11,565 nt of DNA from Actinomycetota bacterium (lineage in GTDB: Bacteria > Actinomycetota > Acidimicrobiia > Acidimicrobiales > Aldehydirespiratoraceae): the NCBI GenBank assembly GCA_012271125.1, contig JAAXHB010000073.1, forward strand, positions 971-12,535, in the 5' to 3' direction. Shown here piece after piece: positions 1 through 7,538 of this stretch (position 1 is its first letter; each line of letters begins with the position of its first letter). The notes beneath the pieces were generated by a model. It saw only the letters and a program-made list of their open reading frames with translations, did no database searches and was not told the DNA's origin. A program made the position numbers and the translations under genes.

Positions 1-6
1 GTAAAA

Positions 7-795
7 CTAAGTGACGGTGAGGTCGGTGCTGCCGAGGTAGGCGGCGATGACGTCGGGGTTGTTTTGGACTTCGGCGGGTGTGCCTTCTGCGAGATGCTGC
101 CCGAAGTTCAAACACATGACCCGATCCGCAATATCCATAACGAACCCCATGTCGTGTTCGACCATCAACAAGCTGATGCCAAGCTCGCGACGAATGTCCA
201 AAATGAAGCGAGCCATGTCCTCGGTTTCTTCGAGGTTCATTCCGGCGACGGGCTCATCAAGCATCAGCAGCTCTGGATCCATCGCCAACGCCCGGCCTAG
301 CTCAACACGTTTTTGAAATCCATAGGGCAGCAACGCAACCGGATGTTTGCGCCAACGTTCGATCTCAAGGAAGTCGATGATGTCTTCCACCTTGCGGCGA
401 TGTTCGATCTCTTGACGTTTGGCCTTGCCAACCCACAGGGCACCCGCTATGAACGACCCGGACATGCGAATGTGACGTCCGGTCAAGAGATTGTCAAGCA
501 CGGTCATCTGCGGAAATAGTTCAATGTTTTGAAAGGTGCGGGCAATGCCGAGCTGGGCGACCTTGTCGGGACGAGTGCCCATGATTGACTCGCCTTTCCA
601 GAAGATGTCGCCTTCTTGTGGGCGATACACCTGTGAGATGGAGTTGAAGATTGAGGTTTTGCCGGCACCGTTGGGTCCGATGATGGCAAAGAGCTCGTTG
701 GGGCGCACTTCGAAAGACACGGAATCAATCGCCGTCACTCCGCCGAATCGCAGAGAAATGTTGTCAACCTCAAGCAGCGGTGCCAAATTACTCAT
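7..795 (-). CDS. livG: HAAT-family ABC importer ATP-binding protein, LivG type
   Basis: One of the two cytoplasmic ATPases that drive a Liv-type importer. Counted from the ATG, Walker A (GPNGAGKT) is at about 40-47, the Q-loop (FQNIELF) at 88-94, and the signature in the LivG-typical form LPYGFQ near 156-161. Walker B (LLMLDEP) follows at 176-182 and the switch histidine (MVEHD) at 211-215. The 262-residue length is normal, and the inserted segment after the Q-loop is typical of LivG. I chose the ATG at 795 because it forms an ATGA overlap with the livF stop; a GTG at 804 would add three residues and cannot be excluded. It is the last gene of the importer set seen here. ATPase identity is certain; substrate is unknown. 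Confidence 0.95.
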   Translation of the reverse strand: MSNLAPLLEVDNISLRFGGVTAIDSVSFEVRPNELFAIIGPNGAGKTSIFNSISQVYRPQEGDIFWKGESIMGTRPDKVAQLGIARTFQNIELFPQMTVLDNLLTGRHIRMSGSFIAGALWVGKAKRQEIEHRRKVEDIIDFLEIERWRKHPVALLPYGFQKRVELGRALAMDPELLMLDEPVAGMNLEETEDMARFILDIRRELGISLLMVEHDMGFVMDIADRVMCLNFGQHLAEGTPAEVQNNPDVIAAYLGSTDLTVT

Positions 796-1586
796 GACAG
801 CCACCGCTTGCGTCGCTTGTAGTGCTTCACGTCTTTGAACGACTTACGCCCTTCGCCCTCGGCGTGCACACCCAAGTAGAACTCGCGCACATCCTCATCG
901 GCGAGCAGCTTTTTGGGTTCGCCGTCCATCACAACCTTGCCATGCTCCATGATGTAGCCATAGTGCGCAATCGACAGAGCCATCATCGCGTTTTGCTCAA
1001 TCAGCAACACGCCTACGCCTTGTGAGTTGATGTCAACGATGATGTCACGAATCTGCTCGATCAGCATCGGCGCCAACCCCAGCGACGGCTCATCCAAAAT
1101 CAACAGCTTCGGATTGGCCATCAAAGCCCGCCCAATGGCAAGCATCTGCTGTTCGCCACCAGATAGGTAGCCGGCAGTGTCACGGCGACGATTTTTCAAG
1201 ATCGGAAACAAGTCCATGACCCTGGCGTAAGCGTCGTCGTTGGCAGCCTTGTCACGCACGGTGAACGCACCGGTTGTGAGGTTTTCCCCCACGGTCAGTT
1301 CAGCGAAAATCCGCCGCCCTTCCATGACCTGAGTAATGCCTGATTCCACGATTCGAGACGGCTTCACGCCGACAAGGTCGTCGCCATTGAAGGAGATCGA
1401 CCCTTTGGTGATATCACCTTCGTGAACGTCCAACAAGCCCGACACGGCACGCACGGTCGTGGTTTTGCCGGCACCGTTGGCACCCAACAAGGCAACAATT
1501 TGACTGTCGGGAACCTCTAAGGAAAGCCCCCGCAGCACGAGGATTACCTCGTTGTAAACAACCTCAAGGTTGGAAACTTCAAGCAT
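792..1586 (-). CDS. livF: HAAT-family ABC importer ATP-binding protein, LivF type
   Basis: Second cytoplasmic ATPase of the importer, expected to pair with LivG on the LivH/LivM permeases. Walker A (GANGAGKT) is at 35-42, the Q-loop (QVMEGRRIF) at 86-94, the canonical signature LSGGEQ at 141-146, Walker B (LLILDEP) at 161-167, and the family-typical LLIEQN at 194-199 where other ABC ATPases have the His switch region. The 264 residues exceed the usual roughly 235. The extra length is a basic C-terminal tail of about 25 residues (KDVKHYKRRKRW). The stop overlaps the livG ATG by four bases, so the two are probably translationally coupled. A GC-rich hairpin lies in the 69 bases separating it from the binding-protein gene. 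Confidence 0.95.
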   Translation of the reverse strand: MLEVSNLEVVYNEVILVLRGLSLEVPDSQIVALLGANGAGKTTTVRAVSGLLDVHEGDITKGSISFNGDDLVGVKPSRIVESGITQVMEGRRIFAELTVGENLTTGAFTVRDKAANDDAYARVMDLFPILKNRRRDTAGYLSGGEQQMLAIGRALMANPKLLILDEPSLGLAPMLIEQIRDIIVDINSQGVGVLLIEQNAMMALSIAHYGYIMEHGKVVMDGEPKKLLADEDVREFYLGVHAEGEGRKSFKDVKHYKRRKRWLS

Positions 1587-1610
1587 GACAACGAGGTCGA
1601 CGAGGCGTGT

Positions 1611-1642
1611 GGGGGTCCTGCGGATCGCTCCGCAGAACCCCC
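1611..1642 (-). promoter_or_regulatory. Intercistronic GC hairpin between binding-protein gene and livF
   Basis: Two 14-base arms (GGGGGTCCTGCGGA and TCCGCAGAACCCCC) flank the 4-base loop TCGC and pair with a single mismatch. The hairpin begins 13 bases after the binding-protein stop. No T-run follows it on the transcribed side, so it is not a classical intrinsic terminator. In other importer operons such hairpins protect the 3' end of the binding-protein message from exonucleases or cause partial termination, giving more binding protein than ATPase. That role is inferred here. Confidence 0.7.
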
Positions 1643-1655
1643 GAAGTGCCTGAGC

Positions 1656-3068
1656 CTAGGAAATTGCTACGCAGGCCTCGTAGTCCCAGTTGGCCGCAGT
1701 CTCAGAGACATATGGGCCCTTGATGAGCGAGAAGCCGTTGTTGGAGCCCTCATCGGAGACGGTCGCACCTGGGGTGTAAAGCGACAGGTCAACGTCATAG
1801 ATGTAGGTCTCGCGTACGAGGTTCGCGTTGGGGTCGCCGCCGTAGCTCTGATTAGGAGCGAGCCCTTGCAAATCAACGGTGACATTCTGTGCAGCAGCGA
1901 GCACGCCGGCACGGGTCAAGTCGCCGTTGCTGATGGCGGCGTCAAGAATTTGAGTAGCGACAAGGCCCTCAATCCAAGCGATCACATAGACGTCGTCAAA
2001 TGGTGCGTCGGGACGATATTCACGCATGGCTGCGATCATGTCTTGCATGCCCTGTGACTCACCGACGTCCCACAGCACCGAGTAGTAGCTGTGGGTGTAG
2101 AGCTGATCAGCGATGGGGCCGACTGCGGTGTTGAGCAGCAGCGGGTTCCAGGTCGGGCCATTGCCGGTCCATTGACCGGTGAAGCCGGACTGGTAGGCAC
2201 CGCCCATGATCTCAGCAGCGGTGGTCGGGTTAGTGGCGAGCCACACCCAGTCAGCACCTGAGCTGGCGATGCCAGTGATGACCGGTGTCTGATCGGCACC
2301 GGGCACAACCGCGCCCTCGCCGTCATATACAACGTTGAGGCCAAGGGCTTCGGCGGCGACTTTCACACCGGCGGCACCGTCCTGGCCGTAGTCACCGGGG
2401 AAGGTGGCAATGGCGAGGTTGTTGCCATAAGTTTCAGACATGTAGGTGGCACCGTTCATGCCCTCGATGCAGTAGTTGGCCTGCACTTCGAAAACGTTGG
2501 CACCAATTTCGGGGTCTGCCCAGCCGGAATACCAGGACAACGGCACCGCCGCCATCTGGTCTTCAACTAGGCGCTGCGCGGTGGACGCAGTGTGAGGCGA
2601 ACCGGTAGAGGTGGAGAACATGACAACGCTTTCGTCACCATCGCCTGCCATGACCTCGTAGTTCTCAAGGTGGGTTGGGACGTCATATTGGTTGTCCAAA
2701 ATGACCGGCTCAACAGTCCAGCCTTGAATACCGCCTCGATCATTTAGCCACTCCCAGTAAACCTGATGAGCATCGGTGATCTTGGTTGTCAGCGGGGCGA
2801 ACGCACCCGACAGATCGGTGTTAACGCCGACACGAATGACCATATTGTCGGCATCCACGCCGATACCGGTCATAAACATGGGCTCGTCCATATCGTCGGA
2901 CATATCGTCGGACATATCGTCGCCCATGTCATCGTCCATGCTGCTGGAATCATCTGACGAGCCGGCATCACTGCCAGCGTCAGTTGAGTCGTCGTCGTCA
3001 GAGCCGCATGAAGCAGCCACCAACATCAGCGCGCAAAGCACCGCTAGGAGCCATCTCAGCTTCCTCAT
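1656..3068 (-). CDS. Liv-type substrate-binding lipoprotein (Peripla_BP_6-like)
   Basis: Extracellular solute receptor of the importer, held to the membrane by lipid. Residues 1-20 are a signal peptide (MRKLRW followed by a hydrophobic core) ending in a lipobox, VAAS-C, so Cys21 should be the lipidated N-terminus. Residues 22-62 form a Ser/Asp/Met-rich acidic linker with repeated DDMS units. The two-lobed periplasmic-binding fold starts near 75 (VIRVGVNTDLSGAFAPL) and runs to the end at 470. Apart from Cys21, the mature part has two cysteines, Cys200 and Cys466, a possible disulfide. The start is well supported by GGAGGGAG seven bases upstream. Its place between livM and livF, rather than first in the operon, is unusual compared with E. 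coli. Ligand cannot be read from sequence; neighbours suggest a carboxylic acid as well as amino acids. Confidence 0.93.
   Translation of the reverse strand: MRKLRWLLAVLCALMLVAASCGSDDDDSTDAGSDAGSSDDSSSMDDDMGDDMSDDMSDDMDEPMFMTGIGVDADNMVIRVGVNTDLSGAFAPLTTKITDAHQVYWEWLNDRGGIQGWTVEPVILDNQYDVPTHLENYEVMAGDGDESVVMFSTSTGSPHTASTAQRLVEDQMAAVPLSWYSGWADPEIGANVFEVQANYCIEGMNGATYMSETYGNNLAIATFPGDYGQDGAAGVKVAAEALGLNVVYDGEGAVVPGADQTPVITGIASSGADWVWLATNPTTAAEIMGGAYQSGFTGQWTGNGPTWNPLLLNTAVGPIADQLYTHSYYSVLWDVGESQGMQDMIAAMREYRPDAPFDDVYVIAWIEGLVATQILDAAISNGDLTRAGVLAAAQNVTVDLQGLAPNQSYGGDPNANLVRETYIYDVDLSLYTPGATVSDEGSNNGFSLIKGPYVSETAANWDYEACVAIS
2889..2936 (-). repeat. 12-base tandem repeat inside the lipoprotein linker
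   Basis: On the plus strand catatcgtcgga occurs twice in succession, followed by a copy altered in its last two bases and a degenerate fourth unit. The period of 12 keeps the reading frame and encodes repeated four-residue Asp-Asp-Met-Ser-like units. Such a repeat can gain or lose units by slippage without a frameshift, changing only linker length. Confidence 0.8.
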
Positions 3069-3075
3069 TTATTTT

Positions 3076-3083
3076 CTCCCTCC
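3076..3083 (-). promoter_or_regulatory. Strong ribosome binding site of the binding-protein gene
   Basis: GGAGGGAG lies seven bases before the ATG at 3068. It is the best Shine-Dalgarno match in the window, fits the need for excess receptor over permease, and fixes the start codon of the lipoprotein. Confidence 0.8.
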
Positions 3084-3097
3084 ATTGGGTTAGAGAT

Positions 3098-3121
3098 TTG
3101 GGCGCGCCGGTGCGCGCTCAA
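3098..3121 (-). promoter_or_regulatory. GC hairpin in the leader of the binding-protein gene
   Basis: Arms TTGGGCGCGC and GCGCGCTCAA flank the loop CGGT. Nine of ten positions pair, six of them an uninterrupted GCGCGC block. It lies between livM and the lipoprotein gene, just upstream of the Shine-Dalgarno sequence. No T-run follows, so a stabilising or processing role is more likely than termination. Confidence 0.5.
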
Positions 3122-3128
3122 CTTGTAA

Positions 3129-3158
3129 AAACTAGTCCGTCTGCCCTGAAACGGCCAA
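3129..3158 (-). promoter_or_regulatory. Weak candidate promoter for the binding-protein gene
   Basis: Reading the minus strand, TTGGCC (3158-3153) and TAGTTT (3134-3129) are 18 bases apart and resemble -35 and TANNNT -10 elements. It would place an internal promoter in the 113-base gap before the lipoprotein gene. The match is poor and is recorded only as a possibility. Confidence 0.2.
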
Positions 3159-3181
3159 GGCTGCGGCTGTTAAATCAACTA

Positions 3182-4432
3182 CTAGTAGCTGAATGGCCAG
3201 CGTTTCCAGTAATTGCGGATGCGTATCCAGATGCCGAAAAGTCCCAGCGGTTCAGCGATCAAAAAGATGACGATCAGGATGCCAAACAGCACGACGTTCC
3301 AGTCGAACACGCTTAAGGTCCAGCCGGGGGTCTGGATGTCGGTGTTGATAATGCCGAAATCGCCTTTTTCGGTGAGCACGACTGATGAGATTGCTCCGGT
3401 GAGTCCGCCTTCGGCGTGTTCGAGCCAGCGGGTGATTTCTTCAAGGAATTTTGGCATCATGACCACAAAGAAGGTGCCGATGACAGTGCCTGCGGTGGTT
3501 CCTGCGCCGCCGATTAACAAGATGGCAATGAACTCAACCGATAAGAACAGGTTGAACTCGATAGCGAGGACTCTCGACGACATGACGACGAACAGTGCGC
3601 CGGCTATGCCCGCAAAAAACGACGACACAGCAAAGGCGATGACCTTGTAACGGAACTCGGCGACGCCCATGACTTCGGCGGCAATGTCCCGGTCGCGTAT
3701 GGCTTGCAACGCTCGACCAGTGCGGCTGCGGATGATGTTCTTAGCCATCAGGGTCAACCCGATTGTCAGCACTAATAGGAAGAGGTAACGCTTTTGGCCA
3801 TCGCTGACGTCAAACCAGAGCCAACGACCATCTGAGGACAGGTCAACTAGCGGGGTTTCTTCTTTCCAAAGGCGAATGTTGAGGTCGGGGGCTTCTCTGC
3901 CTAGCCCTGGGGTTCCGGCAATTTTGCGACCCCAGCTGGTGTTGCCCATATGAATGCCGACAAACACCAAGCCGAGGGTGACGATTGCCAGATACAGCCC
4001 TCTCAGCCGCACCGCCACAGGTGAGACGGCTACGCCGACTAGGGCTGCGCAGATGCCTGCGCCGGGCAGCCAAATCCAAATGGGCAGTGAGTGCCCCCAG
4101 GTAGTTTGACCGCTGTCAGCGCCGAGGTAAGCAGCCGCGCATGCGCCAACGCCCATAAAAAACGCATGCCCCAGCGAGACTTGTCCACCGACGCCGCTGA
4201 GCAGGTTGAGCCCGAGTGCGGCGATCAACAAGACCATTGTCTTGGACATTGGCAACAGCCATTCGTTGTCTCCGAGGAAGCGAACAACAGGGATATGGCT
4301 GATGACAGGCAGCTCAAAGGGCAACAAAAACAGGGTTGCAATAAAGAGTGCGAAGAAGGCTTTTTGGGTCCAAGTCGGCAGGAGCTGCGCCTCCTGTCGG
4401 TAGTCGGTGAAAAGGTGCGGGCGGCCAAACAT
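3182..4432 (-). CDS. livM: HAAT-family ABC importer permease, LivM type
   Basis: Integral membrane subunit forming half of the translocation channel. The family-typical block GQVSLGHAFFMGVGA lies at about 83-97 after the first membrane helices. The loop AIRDRDIAAEVMGV at 244-257 is the coupling region that contacts the ATPases. Several more hydrophobic helices follow, including one at about 380-394. With 416 residues it is longer than the E. coli-like core of many LivM proteins. The additions are a hydrophilic N-terminus, a polar insert at about 165-212 and an extracytoplasmic-looking stretch at 335-375. The start ATG is preceded by AAGGTG at suitable distance. A 65-base gap separates it from livH upstream. 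Confidence 0.93.
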   Translation of the reverse strand: MFGRPHLFTDYRQEAQLLPTWTQKAFFALFIATLFLLPFELPVISHIPVVRFLGDNEWLLPMSKTMVLLIAALGLNLLSGVGGQVSLGHAFFMGVGACAAAYLGADSGQTTWGHSLPIWIWLPGAGICAALVGVAVSPVAVRLRGLYLAIVTLGLVFVGIHMGNTSWGRKIAGTPGLGREAPDLNIRLWKEETPLVDLSSDGRWLWFDVSDGQKRYLFLLVLTIGLTLMAKNIIRSRTGRALQAIRDRDIAAEVMGVAEFRYKVIAFAVSSFFAGIAGALFVVMSSRVLAIEFNLFLSVEFIAILLIGGAGTTAGTVIGTFFVVMMPKFLEEITRWLEHAEGGLTGAISSVVLTEKGDFGIINTDIQTPGWTLSVFDWNVVLFGILIVIFLIAEPLGLFGIWIRIRNYWKRWPFSY

Positions 4433-4497
4433 CAGATGAACACCTTGGATTGCCCGAGCGCGAACGCCGCTAGTGAGCCGTCTAAATCAAACACTGC

Positions 4498-5553
4498 TTA
4501 CACTCGCCGGATTTCTGGGGTGCCGAACAAGCCATATGGCCGTACCAGCAGTCCGATAATCATCACTATGTAGGGCACGATCAGCGGATAGCCCGCACCT
4601 AGCCATGACGAGTGCTGCGCTGCGTACTGGCCTGCGAAAATCTCCGCCAAACCAACGATGATGCCTCCGAGTAGTGCGCCGGTCACTGAGTCCAGTCCGC
4701 CGAGAATCACCGCCGGCAAGGCACGAAAGGCAATGTTGGCGGTTTCTTGGTCCACCGCGAGGGTCTGATCAATCGGTGGCTGCGTGGCGAAGATTCCCCC
4801 AACTGCGGCAAGCACCGATCCTGCACCCCATGCCACCGCGAAGACTCGCCCGACGTTGACGCCTTGAGCCATTGACGCTTCCTGGTCAAACGCAACCGCA
4901 CGCATGGCGATGCCAAGGCGTGAGCGATAAAAGAAGTACACCGCTATGAAAGCACCCGCAGCGGTGATCATCGCTGCGATGAAGCTCCAGTTGATCAAGG
5001 CACCGCCAACAGAGAATCCTCCGGTTCCCCAGGGCACTCCGGTGGAGCGGAACTCGGTCTCCACAGCGTCGTTGTTGAACACCCTCAAGATGATTTCCAA
5101 ACCCAAGGTGATTACCGCTACTGAAAAAAGCGGCTCGCCAACCATCGGTCGAATCGCTAGTCGCTCGACCACAAGTCCCAAGATGGCTGCAAATACCAAG
5201 GCGACTAGCAGGCTCAGTGCCCAGCCAAACCAGCTGGGCCCGCCGACATCGTTCAAAGGGTTCGCAAGGGTTGTGAATGGAATATGGTCGTCGGTGACCA
5301 TAAAGGTCAAAAACAGCGCGCCAGCAGCAGCGAGTGCGCCTTGTGCGAAGTTGATCGTCTGGGTTGCCTTGAAGATCAGCACGAAACCCAGCGCAATCAG
5401 GGCATAGACCGAGCCGAGCCCGAAAGCTTTCATCAGGGTTGCGAAGAACAGCGACGGATCACGCCAGAGCTGCACCAGGCCGAACAGGCCTAGCACACCG
5501 AGCATCCCTACTAGGAACGCTTGCGGCGCCCCCGCCATAAGAACTTTTCGCAT
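4498..5553 (-). CDS. livH: HAAT-family ABC importer permease, LivH type
   Basis: Second integral membrane subunit of the importer. The hallmark GLGSVYALIALGFVLIFKATQTINFAQG-type stretch spans about 45-72. The membrane segment ending before ERLAIRPMVGEPLFSVAVITLG (130-151) and the ATPase-contacting loop GIAMRAVAFDQEASMAQGV (214-232) are typical of LivH. The C-terminal LPAVILGGLDSVTGALLGG (279-297) is also diagnostic. At 351 residues it has an N-terminal extension of roughly 40 residues carrying one extra hydrophobic helix (12-29). The ATG follows directly after the acyl-CoA synthetase TAG stop with no spacer (TAGATG). This indicates co-transcription and probable reinitiation. A GGAG lies 12 or more bases upstream, so its Shine-Dalgarno sequence is weak; a second Met at residue 6 is possible. 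Confidence 0.93.
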   Translation of the reverse strand: MRKVLMAGAPQAFLVGMLGVLGLFGLVQLWRDPSLFFATLMKAFGLGSVYALIALGFVLIFKATQTINFAQGALAAAGALFLTFMVTDDHIPFTTLANPLNDVGGPSWFGWALSLLVALVFAAILGLVVERLAIRPMVGEPLFSVAVITLGLEIILRVFNNDAVETEFRSTGVPWGTGGFSVGGALINWSFIAAMITAAGAFIAVYFFYRSRLGIAMRAVAFDQEASMAQGVNVGRVFAVAWGAGSVLAAVGGIFATQPPIDQTLAVDQETANIAFRALPAVILGGLDSVTGALLGGIIVGLAEIFAGQYAAQHSSWLGAGYPLIVPYIVMIIGLLVRPYGLFGTPEIRRV

Positions 5554-7449
5554 CTAGTACATGGACTCCACTAGATCACCGAACATGTCTTCCATGGCGC
5601 TGCGCTTAAGTTTCTGGGTGGCGGTCAGTTCGCCGTCTTCATGGTCGAGTTCCTTGGGCAGCATTTTGAACTTTTTGATCTGTTCGACACGGGCGAATTT
5701 CTTGTTGATCTCGTCGACAACTTTGGAGATCATCTCGATCACTTCGGGCTTTTCCGACAAGTCTCGATATGTCGTGTAGGGGATGCCCTTGCGCACCGCC
5801 CAGTCGCCGACGGTGTCTAGCTCGATGCCAATCAGCGCGGTGAGGTACTTGCGCCCGTCACCGATGACCATGGCTTCTTTTATAAAAGGCGACGTCTTTA
5901 GGCTGTTTTCAATCTCCGACGGGGAGATGTTTTTGCCGCCTGAGGTGATGATGATGTGCTTGATGCGGTCGACAATTTTTATGTGTGTGCCGTCGACCCA
6001 TTCGCCAACGTCGCCGGTCTTGAGCCAGCCGTCGTCGGTGAATGTCTCAGCAGTGGCGTCGGGCTTGTTCCAATAGCCGACGAACACCGCCGGGTGCTTG
6101 GTTTGCACTTCGCCGGTTTCGGGATCGAGACGCAGTCCGATGTTGGAGTAAGGCTCACCGACGGTGCCGAACTTGAGCCTGCCCGCGAAGTTGCAGGTCG
6201 CAACGGCAGCGTTTTCGGTCATTCCGTATAGCTCAAACACGGGCACGCCGATGCCCATGAAGAACTCAAGCACTTCGGGTGCTACCGCGGCGGCACCTGA
6301 GCCAGCGTGACGGCAGCGGCGCAGTCCGATGCGTTCTTTCATTGCCCGAAAAACCAGTGGATTGCCGATCCAGTACAGCAGCCGGCTCAAGAAAGTGTGG
6401 TTGCCGTTGTTTTTAGTTTTTGTGCGACCAATGTAGGACGCCATCGCCAGGGTGGCTTTGAGGAATACCCGCTTGAACCAGGTGGCGTCGCTGCCCTTGA
6501 TCATGACAAGGGCATGGAGGCGTTCCCAAATGCGCGGCACCGCGAAGAACAGTGTCGGCTGAACTTCACGCAGGTTCTCGGTAACGGTTTCGATGGATTC
6601 GGCGAAGTTCAGCGACGGGCCTGCGCTGACCATCGTCCAGGTTGAAAAGATGCGCTCGGCGACGTGACACAACGGCAAATAGGTGACTATCAGATCATCG
6701 CTTGAGGGCGGTTTGCCGTCAGGGAAGCGCGCTACTTCGTCAACAATTTTTTCCATGCAGTAGGCGACGTTGGCGTTGGACAGCATTGCGCCTTTAGGTG
6801 GGCCGGTCGTACCGGAGGTGTAGACGAGGGTCATGATGTCGTCGCCAGTCGCAGCGGTCATACGGTCGTCAACAGCGGCGGGGTTTGCGTCACGATGGGC
6901 GCGACCCATGTCGAGAAACTCTTCCCAGTGCAGGAGTCGTTCGTCGTAGTAGTCGCCGAAGCCGCGGGGTTCGGTATAAATGATTCGCCGGACGCTTGCT
7001 GCGGTTTCAGCGGGGACTTCGAGAATCTTGTCGACTTGTTCTTGGTCTTCGGCGAAATACACCACCGGCATGCAGTCGCCTAGCAGGTATTCGACTTCGG
7101 CGGTTGGATTAGTGGGATACAGCCCGACCGTGGTGCCGCGTACCGCTACTGCGGCGATGTCAAGCACGACCCATTCGGGGCGGTCTTCGGAGTGGATCGC
7201 TACGCGGTCGCCAACGTCTACGCCGAGTGCTAGCAGTCCATGGGCGGCGACTTCGATGAGCTCCCAGGTGTCAGCCCAGTTGTATTCCTGCCAAATGCCG
7301 AAGTCTTTTTCACGCAACGCCACCTGGGTTGGGGCTTTTTGCGACCACTCTTTTGCGAGCGATGCCACGGTGACGCAAGGCTGCGTGTCCGTTGTTTGAG
7401 TAGCGGTTGTCTGAAGTGCTTCAGCAGTGCTGTCAATGATCGTTGTCAT
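5554..7449 (-). CDS. Long-chain acyl-CoA synthetase (AMP-forming, FadD15/FACS type)
   Basis: Converts a free carboxylic acid, ATP and CoA to acyl-CoA through an acyl-adenylate. The P-loop YTSGTTGPPKG is at 210-220. ELYGMTE (406-412) is the adenine/substrate motif. TGDVGEW (478-484) holds the ribose-binding Asp and DRIK (494-497) the hinge. TATQKLKR (609-616) includes the probable catalytic Lys613. The 631-residue length and the sequence KNISPSEIENSLK match the large long-chain synthetases such as mycobacterial FadD15 rather than short acetyl-CoA or bile-acid ligases. There is no signal peptide, so it acts in the cytoplasm or at the membrane face. AGGAAG six bases before the ATG supports the start. 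It abuts livH, suggesting that an imported acid is activated on arrival. Exact chain length cannot be told. Confidence 0.92.
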   Translation of the reverse strand: MTTIIDSTAEALQTTATQTTDTQPCVTVASLAKEWSQKAPTQVALREKDFGIWQEYNWADTWELIEVAAHGLLALGVDVGDRVAIHSEDRPEWVVLDIAAVAVRGTTVGLYPTNPTAEVEYLLGDCMPVVYFAEDQEQVDKILEVPAETAASVRRIIYTEPRGFGDYYDERLLHWEEFLDMGRAHRDANPAAVDDRMTAATGDDIMTLVYTSGTTGPPKGAMLSNANVAYCMEKIVDEVARFPDGKPPSSDDLIVTYLPLCHVAERIFSTWTMVSAGPSLNFAESIETVTENLREVQPTLFFAVPRIWERLHALVMIKGSDATWFKRVFLKATLAMASYIGRTKTKNNGNHTFLSRLLYWIGNPLVFRAMKERIGLRRCRHAGSGAAAVAPEVLEFFMGIGVPVFELYGMTENAAVATCNFAGRLKFGTVGEPYSNIGLRLDPETGEVQTKHPAVFVGYWNKPDATAETFTDDGWLKTGDVGEWVDGTHIKIVDRIKHIIITSGGKNISPSEIENSLKTSPFIKEAMVIGDGRKYLTALIGIELDTVGDWAVRKGIPYTTYRDLSEKPEVIEMISKVVDEINKKFARVEQIKKFKMLPKELDHEDGELTATQKLKRSAMEDMFGDLVESMY

Positions 7450-7462
7450 AGTGCGCTTCCTG

Positions 7463-7487
7463 TTAGTCCTTGCTTATTAGTCCTCGC
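7463..7487 (-). repeat. Short direct repeat in the acyl-CoA synthetase leader
   Basis: TTAGTCCTTGC and TTAGTCCTCGC (plus strand) differ at one base and start 14 bases apart, a few bases upstream of the ribosome binding site. They could be a small operator or a chance duplication. Confidence 0.4.
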
Positions 7488-7538
7488 CTGCTCACATAGC
7501 AGTATTCATGACCACAGCAGTTTGGCTGCTACTAGAGA

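Noticed and set aside
2889..2936. Short repeats as a CRISPR array
   Set aside because: Units are contiguous, without spacers, and code in frame for the acidic linker.
3065..3085. A six-codon leader ORF (MEGENK) whose TGA overlaps the receptor ATG
   Set aside because: It consists mostly of the Shine-Dalgarno sequence itself and has no ribosome site of its own; most likely coincidence.
3213..3650. Open frames on the plus strand opposite livM and other genes
   Set aside because: They lie antisense to well-supported genes, show low-complexity composition and have no recognisable domain.
4433..4497. Hairpin in the livH-livM gap
   Set aside because: Only about four pairs form around GCG/CGC; too weak to call.
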